64,000 nt of DNA from contig NC_039364.1 in the NCBI RefSeq assembly GCF_003573695.1, positions 65,864,256 to 65,928,255 of the forward strand. The letters are read 5' to 3'. The position numbers and the translations under genes were made by a program. This stretch comes from Papaver somniferum (taxonomy: Eukaryota > Streptophyta > Magnoliopsida > Ranunculales > Papaveraceae). Positions 24,613-36,095 of this stretch are shown here, piece after piece (positions within the stretch are counted from its first letter, which is position 1; each line of letters starts with the position of its first letter). Under the pieces are notes generated by a model. That model did no database searches, was not told the origin of the DNA, and saw only the letters and a list, made by a program, of their open reading frames with translations.

Positions 24613-25646
24613 TCAGATCGCTTCCATCTAGATACGAGTCTAAGAAGCGTGCCATCGTTGAGGGAAATAACCTTGATAATCTTTCCATAAATACATTGGT
24701 TGGAAAGATAAAGATCTTTGATCATGAGCGTACATCCAAGATTGGAAAGGATGTTGCCTTTAAAGCACAAAGGAACACTAAATTACTTGATAAAAGTAAA
24801 AGTGTTTATGTCTCTGAGGATGATCAGTCTGAATATCTTGACAAATCAGTCTCCTTGATCACAAGACATTTTAGGGATCTTTTATTGAAGAGAAGTAAAC
24901 GGTTTTCAAGAGACAAACCTAGGTCGTCAGATAAACCTCACAATCGCGTCCCTCCTAAAAACAGGGATGCTGACGAGGCTGATGAAGAGGATATGCCACA
25001 GTGCTTTAAGTGTAAAGGTTTTGGTCATTTTGCAAACGAGTGCCCAAATCGTAGAAAATACACTGGGAACAAAGGTCTTGTTGTAACACTTGATGAGATG
25101 TCTGAGATCTATGATTCTGATGAAGATAGGAAATCAAGTGTCGGTCTTCTATGTGAAAATATTGATTTTGATAACTGTAGCAATACATATATCAATCTTG
25201 ATGGTTTCGATGAAGATAAGAAGACAATCATGCTGGAAGAATCAATTGACCCAACCTTTGGGAACCATGTCTGTAATGTTTCAGGATCTACCGTGTGTTT
25301 AGCTGCTGTTGCACCACAGATGCCTGATTATTATCCAAGATTGACGTGCTCGTTTTGTTCTCATAAGGGTCATAAACTATCAAGATGTTACAAGTACAAA
25401 CATCAATTGAGGCACGCCAACAAACTTCAAAGAAGAGCAAATCAGTTAGCAAGGAAGCTTAAACTTGCTCAGAAGACCGCTGAGGTATGTAGGATTTTAT
25501 CTTCGTCTAAGAAGTTAGTTTCCAAAGACAAAACAAGACCATTTGAGAAGAAAGTATGGTCAAATCTCTTTGATAGACAGAAGTCAGAGGATTCCTCTCA
25601 TGAGGAAAATGGTGGACAAATCATTGTTCACCACAGCACAAATTAA
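24612..25646 (+). pseudogene. A1 gag, N-terminally deleted, with two CCHC zinc knuckles
   Basis: The frame opens directly from the LTR junction at LRSLPSRYESKKRAIVEG, matching the middle of the complete gag at 55408, so the N-terminal ~170 residues are lost. Downstream is a basic, Arg/Lys-rich stretch (about 24890-24960), then CFKCKGFGHFANEC (about 25002-25043) and CSFCSHKGHKLSRC (about 25347-25388), both CX2CX4HX4C. Gag packages element RNA and forms the particle; the knuckles bind RNA. The 344 remaining codons are open. Without a start codon or leader it is unlikely to be made as normal gag. Confidence 0.85.
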
Positions 25647-25661
25647 TTGTGTTGTTTGGTA

Positions 25662-25699
25662 AATCTTGTCTCATGTGCCTGTTCAAAAGAGACAAGATT
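25662..25699 (+). other. Post-gag hairpin of A1
   Basis: AATCTTGTCTC (25662-25672) is the exact reverse complement of GAGACAAGATT (25689-25699); 16-nt loop; starts 15 nt after the gag stop. Confidence 0.75.
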
Positions 25700-25949
25700 G
25701 TGAACGCACGGGCTTTAGGAAAAGTTTCTTAGGTTTATTCTTTTCTGTCTATCAAATAAAAGGAAGGGTTACTTTCGACAATTCTACTCTTTATAGGGTT
25801 TAGAGTTGGACGTCCACGAACCTGTTTAAAGGTTTCGAACCCTACATTCCTTTTTCCTCTTTGATATTCTTTATATTCCAAGACTTCTTGTAGAGATTGT
25901 GAATTCCAATCACAAAAATCAGTTGGTTATAGTTGTTCTCATAAGCATC

Positions 25950-26315
25950 ATGTCTTTGGATGGAAAGGATGTCAACATGATTGTTAAGCCATCAATCAAG
26001 GAAAAAGAAAAATCTCCAGTAATTCCGTCCTTGAAAAGAAAAAGGAGAAATACAAGAAAGCCAAGGTCTGTCCCTTCTAACTCTCAAAAGTTTTCCGATG
26101 TTCTTGATGAGTTGAAGGAAGTAAGAAAGGAGATTAGTGAAATAAAGGCTTGTGTTTTAAGATCTTTGGAAATTCAGAAAGCTCTGGTTCGACATCATCA
26201 GCCAAGACGGTTTGTTGGTATTGACTCCTTCCTCCACGAACCTTATATTCCAATGGCTGTTGACGAAAAGGTGTTCAGGAATGATAAAGAATTTCTCAAA
26301 GACATTGTTGCCTAG
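25950..26315 (+). CDS. A1 ORF2: small basic, coiled-coil protein of unknown function
   Basis: 121 codons from ATG 25950, chosen because the codons upstream lack an ATG and look noncoding. N-terminal half is Lys/Arg-rich (SLKRKRRNTRKPRS, a possible nuclear localisation signal). The C-terminal half has a helical heptad region (FSDVLDELKEVRKEISEIKA). It sits where pol would be and matches no pol domain. Equivalent positions in the other family-A copies hold small coiled-coil ORFs of different sequence (57174 and 62968). Intact here. Confidence 0.55.
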   Translation: MSLDGKDVNMIVKPSIKEKEKSPVIPSLKRKRRNTRKPRSVPSNSQKFSDVLDELKEVRKEISEIKACVLRSLEIQKALVRHHQPRRFVGIDSFLHEPYIPMAVDEKVFRNDKEFLKDIVA

Positions 26316-27978
26316 TATGTCTTCTTTTTTGCTTAGTTGGAAGAATAACTAGTGCTTTGAATAGCGATGATTGTGACTACACATAGCTATTATTTTCATC
26401 TTCTTGTTTTCAGGTTTTTTGGTTTAAAATTCTAAAACTATTTGGAGGGTGATGGTTTGCAATATTTTTGATTTTGTTATATTGAAACTTGTTATGGGAT
26501 ATTTGTGTTTACGTCCGTGAACTTTGTTGTCCCATATTTTGTCAAAAGTAAATTCGTCCATGATCGGTATTCATGTATTGGTTTAAGAATGAATAGACTT
26601 TTGACATATACAAAAGTTAAGCCTATATTGTCAACCCTTGACGGAAGATAGGTTAAAATCTTTTGTATCCAAGGATTATTACTATTGTATATGCTTGTGA
26701 AAAAGAATGAATCCTTGTGTATTCCACGGTATAGATCTTAGTTGATCCATCCTTTTTGTATTACCGTGAGGTTCCGTGGTGTGTCTTATGTTGAGCACGA
26801 TACAACTAAGTTGATTATTCTTGATTAGCTTTGTTGGTTGTTCCGTAAGGTACACTATGTTGACCATTTTAGAACTAAATTAATCATCTTGTTTGGTTAT
26901 TTAGTTATTGCTCCGTAAGTTCTCTTATGTCGAGCAAAACAAATTACAATTAAATTGAATACGTTTGTGATTAGTTTGATTGTGTATTCCAATTAGATTA
27001 ATTATGGGATCTCTTGTAATTAGTCTAGTTGAGTTTTCACATATTCCATGAGTTTTTCTTGTGTTGAGTATATGAACGGCTATCTTAGTAATTTTCTAAT
27101 GGTTATGTTAGTCGTTGCTCCGTAAGTTTACTTATGTTGAGCACAATGATTTAAATTGACCACTTTTGTGGTTAATTTGATTATGTATTCCGATTAAATT
27201 AATCATGGGTTTACTTATGATTAATTTGATTGAGTTTTGGATATAAAAATCATTCTCATGGTTTTGGTGTCCAATAAAATCCTTCGTTTCTCTTGAAATT
27301 AAGGTCGTTCGTTGTTGTTCCCTTGGGAATGACATATAATGGGGGAGAGTTCTTTTGAACTTGTGCTTAATGGTCATATATTGAGGGGTGTGCGGCTGTG
27401 GAATTTTAGAGGGGTTATCTTGTATCTTTAAACTCCTTGATGAATGATGTTAGCTTCGGCTATATGATTGCATCTAAATAATATGACATGTGTTTCTTTC
27501 TCTTAGTCATGAAATGTCTCTTACGGAAATTTCATTATGATCCCGTTCTTGTACCTTTGCCAATTTTATTGACAAAAAGAGGGAGAATTAATATGTAGTT
27601 TACACTACAAATACATATGGTTTTTGGATCATTGTGTAAGAGGGAGTGGTTTTCATGTGAGATGGAGTATTGACTAAGGGGGAGTGATACATATCATCAT
27701 AGTATTATTGTTGAAGTTGTGATACAATTGGACTTTGACACTGTGTAATAATACTATGACACTGTATAACAATGATCGAGACCGATGCTTTCTCATTGTT
27801 ATAGCTACGGATCTTCAACAACGGTGATGCTAAACTTACAACCTTTGGGATCATTAGAGTACTTGGAAATGACGAAGATTTCGAGGAATGTTGAAGATTA
27901 GACATGTGGAATAGGATCTACTAAAGTTTCATTATCCTTTTTGTATTCCATATGTATTGATAGTTTGTCACCAAAATT
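26316..27978 (+). other. A1 3' noncoding spacer with hairpin repeats
   Basis: No coding frame. It contains repeated imperfect palindromes of the form TGCTCCGTAAG...CTTATGTYGAGCA, clearest at 26909-26936 and 27116-27143, with weaker copies near 26770-26800 and 26840-26865. Conserved with 57590-58780 and 63345-64000. Confidence 0.7.
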
Positions 27979-27993
27979 GACAAAGGGGGAGAT
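27979..27993 (+). other. Polypurine tract of A1
   Basis: GACAAAGGGGGAGAT immediately before the 3' LTR. The same type of tract precedes the LTR at 58793. Confidence 0.8.
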
Positions 27994-30412
27994 TGTTAGA
28001 GCACTGATCAGTCAAACTCGCATGCGTTGCTATCTCAAGCATGTTTGTCAATGTTAGTGATCAAAACTATAAGTCTTGATTTCTAGTCTCTTATAGCTAA
28101 GTCTCGAACTAGGATAGTAAGTGTAGTTGAGCTCAAGGACTTCATGGCGATTCATCATACAAGTAGAAGATCTACTCAAGGAACCGGTAGAACTTCTCGA
28201 AAAAAAGGTATGTGGAGATTTGAACTTATCTGTCACTCAAAAGTCTATCTATTCTATCTCCTACTCTTTGAGACTAAAGTCGTATGCTATATATATAGAC
28301 TAGATCATACACATTTGGTATTTCAAGCCGAGTATACCTCTCCTATCTATATCTCGAAATATTTGTTGGTAAGTTTTTCGCTTCGACCAAGTTTATCTTT
28401 ACCTAGTGACGAAAGTCATGAATGTTTCAATCACCTTGAAAATTTCTTTGACGAGAAATAGTGTAACAACTATATAACGTCCTCTAAGAATGTTTCAATG
28501 ATTGGAATGAGAGTTTAGATTACATAACCAATGGATTCCTTGAACCGAAGTTTTCGAACTTTGTTGATCAAGAGAACCGGAAGTATGGCAAGTGCCAAGT
28601 CCGCGAACTCAGTCCGTGAACTGCCGAAGTTCTCAAACCCGAGAATTTCTGTTAGAGTTGACAAACTACTTGCACGATCCAAGTCCGTGAACCCAGTCCG
28701 CGAACCGACGTAGTTCTCGAACCTGAGAATTTCTGCTGGAGTTTGTAAACTCTATCCGGTGTCTTAAGTCCGCGAACCTAGTCTGCGAAATTGAGAAGGT
28801 TATATATCTAAAGATGATTTCTGAACTTAATCTTAAAAGACTAAGGAATGCATTTACAAACCGTGGCTATTAAAGTTCATGAACCGATTCGAGTGAATCA
28901 AATCATCTTTGCTTCAATTGTGTCTTGTGTAGTTACATAAGATTTTCTTGCAATTGAGAAACTCTCTTAACTAGTTCATTTGAGTCAATCGAACTAGTTA
29001 TGGTGAAGAAGAACATGGTTGGTATGAAACACTCATATGGTTAACCTTTTTCGGTAGACTATTGTTGAACCAACAATGTACATATTTGGGTGCGGTTAAC
29101 AAACCTAGAAGGTATAGTCATTTGTGTATGACAAGCTAATTTTTCGATCTAACGGTTGAGAAATATTAACTTGAATCTAAATCAGGTTTTCATCTAACGG
29201 TGAATATTGATTGCTTTGTAACTAAGGGAAAACCCTGATTTGAAAGGCTATATAAAGGAGACATCTAGTATTGTGCAAAACTAATCCCCACACCTTACGT
29301 GTGATACTAGTTTGCGTGCTAGAGTCGATTCTCCTTTAACCTTTGGTTTTCTTCTTCTAAAACCAGGTTAACGACTTAAAGACTTCATTGGGATTGTGAA
29401 GGCAGACCGATACTACTTTTATCGTAGTTGTGTGATCTGATCTTGCATCTTCTATCGTAACAGTACAATCATATTGATTGGCTTGAGATCGTGAGAGTTC
29501 TCCGATAGGCAAGATATAAAAAGTAATCACAAACACCTTTGTCTCATCGTTTGTGATTCCACGACATCTTGTTTCGTTACCATACGATTAAGATTGTTGT
29601 GAGGTGATTGATTAATCTAGGCTGTTCTTCGGGAATATAAGACCGGATTATCAATTGGTTCATGTTCACCTTGATTATTATCAAAAGACGGAACAAAAAA
29701 TTATAGGGATTTTCTGTGGGAGACAGATTGATCCTTTGATAGACTTATCTGTGTGAGACAAATTTATTTATTGTTAAAGCCTGCGATTTTGGGTCTTAGC
29801 AACTCTTAGTTGTAGGTGAGATCAGCTAAGGGAATCAAGTGCGCAGTATCCTACTAGGATCAGAGGTGTAGGGAGTACAACTGTACCTTGGATCAACGGG
29901 AGACTGATTGGGGTTCAACTATAGTCCAGTCCGAAGTTAGCTTGGAGTAGGTTAGTGTCTGTAGAGGCTTAATATAGTGTGTATTCAATCTGGACTAGGT
30001 CCCGGGTTTTTTTTTTTTGCATTTGTTGTTTCCTCGTTAACAAAATTTCTGGTGTCTGTGTTATTTCAGTTTCCGCATTATATTGTTTTATCTTTATAAT
30101 CGAAATAATACAGGTTGTGCATTAGATCATCAATTGGTATAATCCAACCTTTGGTTGTTTGATTGTCATTGATTGATCCTTGGACATTGGTCTTTGGTAC
30201 CGTCCAAGTTATTCCTTGTGTTTGATTATAGACTCGTTGATTTCTATTAGCTTGAGTGAATCAAAACAAGAGAGAGATATTAACTCCATGAGATACTTTT
30301 ATCTAGATGGAGTCTGACTGTCTAGTTGATTCTCTAGTAAGTGTTTCGGAGTTAGTCCATACATATTGATAATCAAAATATTGGGTGGTGTTGTTAGACC
30401 CCCGCTTTTTCA
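27994..30412 (+). repeat. 3' LTR of A1 (complete, 2419 bp)
   Basis: TGTTAGAGCACTGATC... to ...CCCCCGCTTTTTCA, with TG/CA ends. TATA box TATATAAA at 29249-29256, about 1255 bp into the LTR, implying U3 of about 1.28 kb. The box array at 28595-28800 has five AGTCCGYGAAC motifs plus one degenerate. Very close to the 5' LTR by eye, which suggests a fairly young insertion. Confidence 0.93.
29249..29256 (+). promoter_or_regulatory. TATA box of the family-A LTR promoter
   Basis: TATATAAA in 'aaaggctatataaaggag', conserved at 23817, and as TATATAAG/C at 54209 and 60049. About 35-50 bp downstream is a conserved segment 'aatccccacaccttac' likely near the transcript start. Confidence 0.7.
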
Positions 30413-30417
30413 TTTGG
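30413..30417. repeat. Target site duplication of A1, right copy (TTTGG)
   Basis: Identical to 22596-22600. Confidence 0.95.
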
Positions 30418-33112
30418 GATGAAAGAATTTGCACTTGCTACGGGACTTAACTTCAAGTTTACAGCGGCAACAAAGGAAGATCTAGATAACCCACTCCCAA
30501 AATGTATCGTGGATTCACCAATCATAAAAACTCATTTCCCTGGGGGAAAAAAGGTAGCAGTAAGCGAACTCCGGATGCGATTTGAGGAAGGAGATTTGAC
30601 CACCTGCACTGACGATGAGAACGCTAAGTTGGCGCTTCTCTTTTTTGTGCACGTTTTGCTTTTGGGCTTCCAGGAGAGAGATGTAGTAAAGGGAGAATAT
30701 TGCCATTTGGTGGACAACTTGAATAACTTCAACAAGTTCCCATGGGGTCATGTTAGACTTAGAAAAACCATCCGTAGCTTTCGATCATCTCTGGTTGTGA
30801 AGGATGGAAAGCAAACTAAGAAAGCAAGTGTTGTCAAGAAAGACAGGGAACCAGAGAAAAGTGGCCTGTTGGGCTTGCAGGCTCATTACAGGGTGTTTGG
30901 ACTGTCAAACGCTCTGACAGTAAGTTCACATATTCTGTTTAAATGATCTTATTCATCTTGTATACTTGGGCGGTTTGTAGTTTGTACAGTTCAAGTTCTA
31001 ACTATTGTTGTTATTTCAGGCTTGGGCATTGGCAAGTATTCCTGCAATTAGGGGTTTATGTGTACGGGTTGTGTTCAAGCATACTTGCGGTTGGTGGTGC
31101 ACTATCATGGAACGTGTATCCTGCACAAACGAACCGAGATACAGTGAACTTGTATCCTTGAGACAGAGGCTAATAGTGGATTGTGATGAGTACGTGTTGT
31201 ACAATGGTGACTCCCTTAGATTTCTTGGCATAGTAGATGATAAGGAGGTGTTGGAGGATACTGTGGAACCGTCTGATGTTCCAAAAGAATCTAGCAAGGT
31301 ATATGAATCCTCTTGGTCGGGAACGACCAAGGAATTTGTGCGGGAGGTTGGCGTAAGACCTGGGTCATATACTTTATACACTCTTACGGAGTCCCAGCTA
31401 ACAAATATGCTTGATATTTTATTACGAGAGAAGTTGTCTCCAGCCGGCGTTAGTTATGTGGATAAAAACACCGCAGCGGGGAGACATCGTGCGATGGAGA
31501 TCGAGGTAACGCAGCAACGGCCTCCACACAGATGGACCCAGTCATTAATACTGAAGAAGTTTTAAAATCAGAAGAGACGGTAAAGAAAGTAAGTACTCCA
31601 GATGATGACGGTAAAGGGATGGAACAAAAAGAAGAAGAAGAAACCGATATAGGAGATGAAACATCTAATTCTCCAGTGGGTGTGGATGTAGAAACATATA
31701 AATCCCCTGACGTACCCAACTTAAAGAGGCGTAAAATCGTAAAGGCGGGACCTCAGATCTCATCTCTGTATGCAAGCCTCACTTACCAAAAAAATTCTAA
31801 AAATGACTATGCTGGGGAAAATGTTGAGGATCAAGGTATCTCAAAGAACTGTAAAAGGAATCTGAACATTTACATATGGACAAGGCAAGTGTCTATCGCT
31901 TATTTACCGTATTTAACTCGAAAGTCATAGTCTCAAGATCGTTAAAATGCGCAGGGAAAATTTGGATCCAAAGAAAACCAAGAAGGCAAACGACCCACAT
32001 CCTAAGAAATCTCTGGTGGAGGAGATTGTAGAGACAGAAGAAAGTTTAAAATTGTATGAATATGTCAAGTTATTAGGAGGAACATCACAACCACGGTCCG
32101 ACTGGTTATCAGACACTGTAAGTAGATTGTTTTATTATAGTTTATGTTCATGATATTTTATGAATTTACTCGTCAGCTTATCTATTTTGAGACCTCTTGC
32201 AGATTGTTAATCGTGTATTGCACTCGCTGCGCAAACACCCTGAATTCACGAAGAAAACTCGGTGGACCACAGTTGGTAGTTACTTCGCTGTGAGTATTAT
32301 ATGAAAACTATGAAACTTATCACATTTGCACTATAAACATACTTGCATTTTGTACATGTTAACGATGGCTTGTAATGTGCGGTTTCTCACGTTCTATTAA
32401 AAATTATCCTGAAAAACAGCGGCACGCTAGAGATCAAACACTGAGATTCAAGACCAAAGAAAAGCAACAATTATATTATACAAAATTTCACATAGCGGGG
32501 AAATACGGCATTGATGGTAAACCATGGTCCGAGGTTGATGTGGTTTACGCTCCGGTGCTGGTGAACGACAATCATTGGGTAGCAATTGAAATCCTCTTGA
32601 GGACACAGAAGATTTGTATCTACGATTCCTTATACAATCATCAAAAGCGTAAAAGATCCACCAGGACAGCAGGGAACCCATCCGAGTTCATCGCTATCTG
32701 CGACGTTCTGAGGACAATCCTAGAGAATGGAGAATGCAAATTGCGACTACGCAGACTTTGATCAAGTGGCCCCTAAACAAAGCTCGAGGTTAGTTCTTTG
32801 AGATCTTGTTTGATGGGCAGACTAACATCCTAGATGGTGCAATTGGTAATCTAAAATTGACACTTCTATTTTTATTGGTTTAGTATCGGTGATTGCGGAG
32901 TGTATGCATTGTGTTTCATCCTGTGTTTGATAAAGGGAGTTTCTCTAGACCGATTGCAAGACAAATATATTATTAAGGCTTATCGTAGGAGGTTTGCTGT
33001 TCGATTATACAACAATACAAGTATCGAGGTAAGTGCATGTAGAAGAGAATATCAACAGTGACGCTGATGATACCACTTACCTATTTTTTTGGTGCAGGAT
33101 TATATTCTGTGA

Positions 33113-34185
33113 ATCGGGTGGAAATGTTGGAAGAAACTTTTGTTAGTTTGCAAAAAGTTTTTTTTTTAAGGTTTGGGAGTGTTAAGTCACAAAATTCATT
33201 CAAGACTCTGAAATATAGTTAGGAGGGTGGATATATTGGTTGGGTGTTTATGTGGGCAACGGATGTACAAATACAGTTAGAAGCAAACTTTCTTCTGTGA
33301 GCTTAGTTTCTTGCTTGAAATGGTCCTTTTTTTCTTGGTGTCTTTTGCAATTTATTTATTTTTGTCATGGTTGGATCTCCGTGCAGGTTTATTTTTCTTG
33401 TGGTATGAAGTCCTTTTTTTCCTGTTTCTCATGGTGTCTACAGGATTCAATGACTTCCGCTGGCTCTGGGTTTCTTCTTGGTAGTCGTTCAATCTAGTGG
33501 TGGCAATGTTATTGGTAGTAGTGCAGCATGTTGGAACGATGGGGGTTGGATGATGACGGGTTTCATTTGTTGTTTTGTAACATTGGTTTGCTGCTGTTTG
33601 GTTTTCTCATCCATACTAATTAATACCTAAACAATGTTGATTTTGGGTTAGCCTCAGATCAACAGGTTCGCTCTTGGAGAAATATTTCTTCACCCTTTGA
33701 ACACACTTTCCATAAAGAGAATGGCGTTCTGTATTATGGTCTTCAACCGATATTTTATGATTCATGTATTGTAACCTACTGACTTGTTTCTTATTGAATT
33801 GGGGGGACGTGATATGATTGAGTTGATTCTAACAGAAATTACTTGGATTGCACAAATGACAAACGTTTACACAAAAAGTGCTATCTGGAAAATATAATGT
33901 TATACAACGAATATGTAACTAACGAACTGACGATCTACATTAAAACAAAAAACACAACTTACGAAAACAAAAACAACAGGAAGAAAACACTACATAGATA
34001 ACCTAGATAGGGAATGTGTTAGTGGCATGGATATCATGAGTACACGTTTCTGAAAAATTCTTCAAAGAGACAGCGTTCCTCATGTGAGAAATAATTCCAA
34101 CCCATGTTTTCCACGGTACTGTCCCCCAAATTTCCGTTCAAGTTATGGTGAGTGTATTGTAATGCAATAAACGCCTATTCTGCCA
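33113..34185. other. No gene; 3' flank of the Ulp1-type gene
   Basis: T-rich sequence up to about 33500 may be its 3' UTR. The frame at 33240-33497 is low-complexity and unsupported. From 33800 on, AT-rich with no recognisable feature. Confidence 0.3.
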
Positions 34186-34608
34186 CTATAGGTGGTCGTT
34201 GTTATTTCCAAAGGCTATCTGGTCATAAGTCGAGCAATATCTTGCTGATAACCGAAAAATAAAACCATATGTGTACACACCTGAACCCCAAAAAGTATAA
34301 GGAATCTCCCGGATGTTCCTCCACCCCCTTTCACCTACTAGAGTGTGTATTTGAACTTCACCATCTATGTGAATTCGAACTACCTTGTACTCATTGGTAT
34401 GTTGACAGTAGCCGAAACCCCCAATTACGTTGTATCGTGGATACCATGTTCGTACTTGATCTCGTGCAATTTGGATGCATAGTTGTGGCAGATGGAGGTG
34501 CTCGCCCGTTGCTGGATTCATAATATAAACATGATCTTGTATGCCATGGTGTGAAACATAAAAACATAACAGACCATTGCAAGATCCAACTATTGGGTGT
34601 AAATTAGT
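34186..34608 (-). pseudogene. F-box-associated (FBA) domain fragment
   Basis: Minus-strand frame of about 140 codons after an in-frame stop at 34609-34611. It reads PIVGSCNGLLCFYVSHHG, then MNPATGEHLHLP, GFGYCQHTNEYKVVRI, GEVQIHTL and WRNIREIPY, the hallmark strings of F-box-associated interaction domains, which bind substrates for SCF ubiquitin ligases. No F-box is found upstream, and the C-terminal part is lost after the PY motif. Probably a broken duplicate of an F-box gene. Confidence 0.75.
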
Positions 34609-34611
34609 CTA

Positions 34612-36024
34612 TTCATAGGTTCCGTCATCCTGGACGTGGTTATTGTTAGTTTTTACGATAAAGAGACACGAGTAAAGCTTATACAGACATCCAATACACC
34701 TGTTGGCCAATGATCGCGTCCGCTTCAATCCATGGGTTCACCCCTGCATATGCACACCTAAGAAATGTCATAAACCAATTAACTTTCGGCACACAGTTAT
34801 AAACAAAATATGAACATAACAAAAGGTAGTAAGAGCTTTCACCAATTAATACCTTCACAACACCAAATCTTCTCAAGTCGAGTTCTTTTGAACTTTAAAT
34901 TCGCAAGTATAATTCTAATTCACAGGAATTGAACACTTAACAACGAACAACACACCCCCTGACCAACATCTAAAATCATTCTTCTCTTCATTAATAAATT
35001 CACAAAATCATTCTTCTCTTCATTAATAAATTCAATATCGCCTTGCAAAACTGACAACACACAAATTAACAAAACTAAATCATCCCCCAGACCTCTATAT
35101 CCTTTCCAACATTCAATTAGAGTATAAAAAAGCCCTAAATGCCCACAAAAATACACAAATAAATTGATAATGAATGATATTCTGACAGCTAAGATTAAAA
35201 ACTCGTCTGAAGGTATATTTTTTTTCCTACATCGAATTAATGATTATCTTGACAGATAATAAAATCCGAGTTCCCGAGAATGAATTGATAACTAACGAGG
35301 TTTCAATTATAGAAATTAGCGCACTCGTCTGAAGATGTATTTTTGACTTACAACGAAATAAATATTGCTCTGGATACCAGATTTTCAAAATCAAACTGTA
35401 GATTTATCCAGGTGAATACTAATGATAAGTTTCCATAATTGAACTTACAACAATCAAGATTTCAACATACATTGCACATATATAAATTGATAAGTAAATT
35501 GCGGATCAACAAGGCCGACTTTTTAATTCTAATAGGAAGTTTAGATTGAACGAGATTAATGAAATAGATGTAAGTGCATGATTGATGAGAAGTTTGAAGA
35601 TATTGGTATATATAGTCACATATCAAATGTTGAGGTACCAGATCAACTAAATTCTTGCAGACAATTACGACATACTTACGAATAATTAGAAGAAAATGAT
35701 AAATTACTAATTTTGAACGATATTGACAAAATATATGTCAATTCAATATACACAATTACGAAATTCTTACAAATTAGTTAAAAACCAAAATCTTTTATCT
35801 AAATAGCAGATTGCTATGCTATCGTATGAAAAAGTTGTCTTAAATTAGGCAAATGCATACTAAACAAGAAAATGTGCATCTAATCCGCAATAAATCATTT
35901 GGTATGGTTATAGATAATTTGCATTACTGAAACACGCTGCCGTTCCAGATAAAATGCACACACAATTTCACACATTTATATAATTTGCACTACAAAGAAA
36001 ACATTGATGAAAGATGCAAATGAG
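34612..36024. other. AT-rich region without a gene
   Basis: Short minus-strand frames (34679-34876, 34920-35156) show no domain. A 32-bp unit is duplicated in tandem at 34972-35034. Otherwise nothing assignable. Confidence 0.35.
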
Positions 36025-36095
36025 TGAACCTGGCGTGAATCGAACACACATTTTCTGCATCGAAGTCAGATGTGCTACCATTGCACCACAGATTC
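36025..36095 (-). tRNA. tRNA-Trp-like gene with UCG anticodon (possible pseudogene)
   Basis: 71 nt on the minus strand fold as a cloverleaf: acceptor GAATCTG with CAGGTTC (one G-U), discriminator A; D stem GTGC/GCAC around AATGGTA; anticodon stem TCTGA/GCAGA with one A-G mismatch next to the loop; loop CTTCGAT; T arm GTGTG-TTCGATT-CACGC. The body resembles plant tRNA-Trp as I know it (GTGGNGCAATGGTAG, TCTGACT, TGTTCGATTCACG), but the anticodon reads TCG (36061-36063) where Trp has CCA. TCG would decode Arg CGA. No intron. The B box lacks the first GG of the consensus. Likely a diverged, perhaps inactive, copy. Confidence 0.65.

Larger units (their letters stand above)
22601..30412 (+). mobile_element. 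Family-A non-autonomous Copia-type LTR element A1
   Basis: Complete at both outer ends: TGTTAGAGCA start, CTTTTTCA end, TTTGG TSD. It contains a 5' LTR lacking its last ~375 bp, a gag fragment with two CCHC knuckles, a small ORF, a long noncoding 3' spacer, a PPT and a full 3' LTR of 2419 bp. There is no PBS (deleted) and no pol. Gag similarity (UBN2-type) and long LTRs point to the SIRE/Maximus branch of Copia. It is inserted in a coding exon of a DUF1985-Ulp1 gene. Confidence 0.92.
21760..33112 (+). pseudogene. DUF1985-Ulp1 (C48 cysteine peptidase) gene split by retroelement A1
   Basis: Plant-specific architecture: DUF1985 followed by a Ulp1/SUMO-protease fold. The DUF1985 part lies in 22345-22600 and 30418-30919, separated only by A1; sequence on each side of the target duplication is in frame. 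Further exons by splice sites: 31020 to about 31560, an acidic linker (31532-31900 in another frame), 31953-32116, 32203-32290, 32420 to about 32795, 32884-33028 and 33098-33112. Peptidase residues visible: His in DNHWVAIEI, Asp in IYDSL, and Gln and Cys in PKQSS plus GDCGVYALCF. Besides the insertion there are apparent frame breaks near 31510-31560 and 32728. A possible first exon (ATG 21760, about 44 codons) is uncertain. Such genes are often spread by DNA transposons, but I see no transposase or TIRs here. If active it would de-SUMOylate proteins; this copy cannot make the whole protein. Confidence 0.75.

Noticed and set aside
21760..33112. Mutator-like element carrying the Ulp1 gene
   Set aside because: No MuDR transposase and no long TIRs or 9-bp duplication could be found around it in the window.
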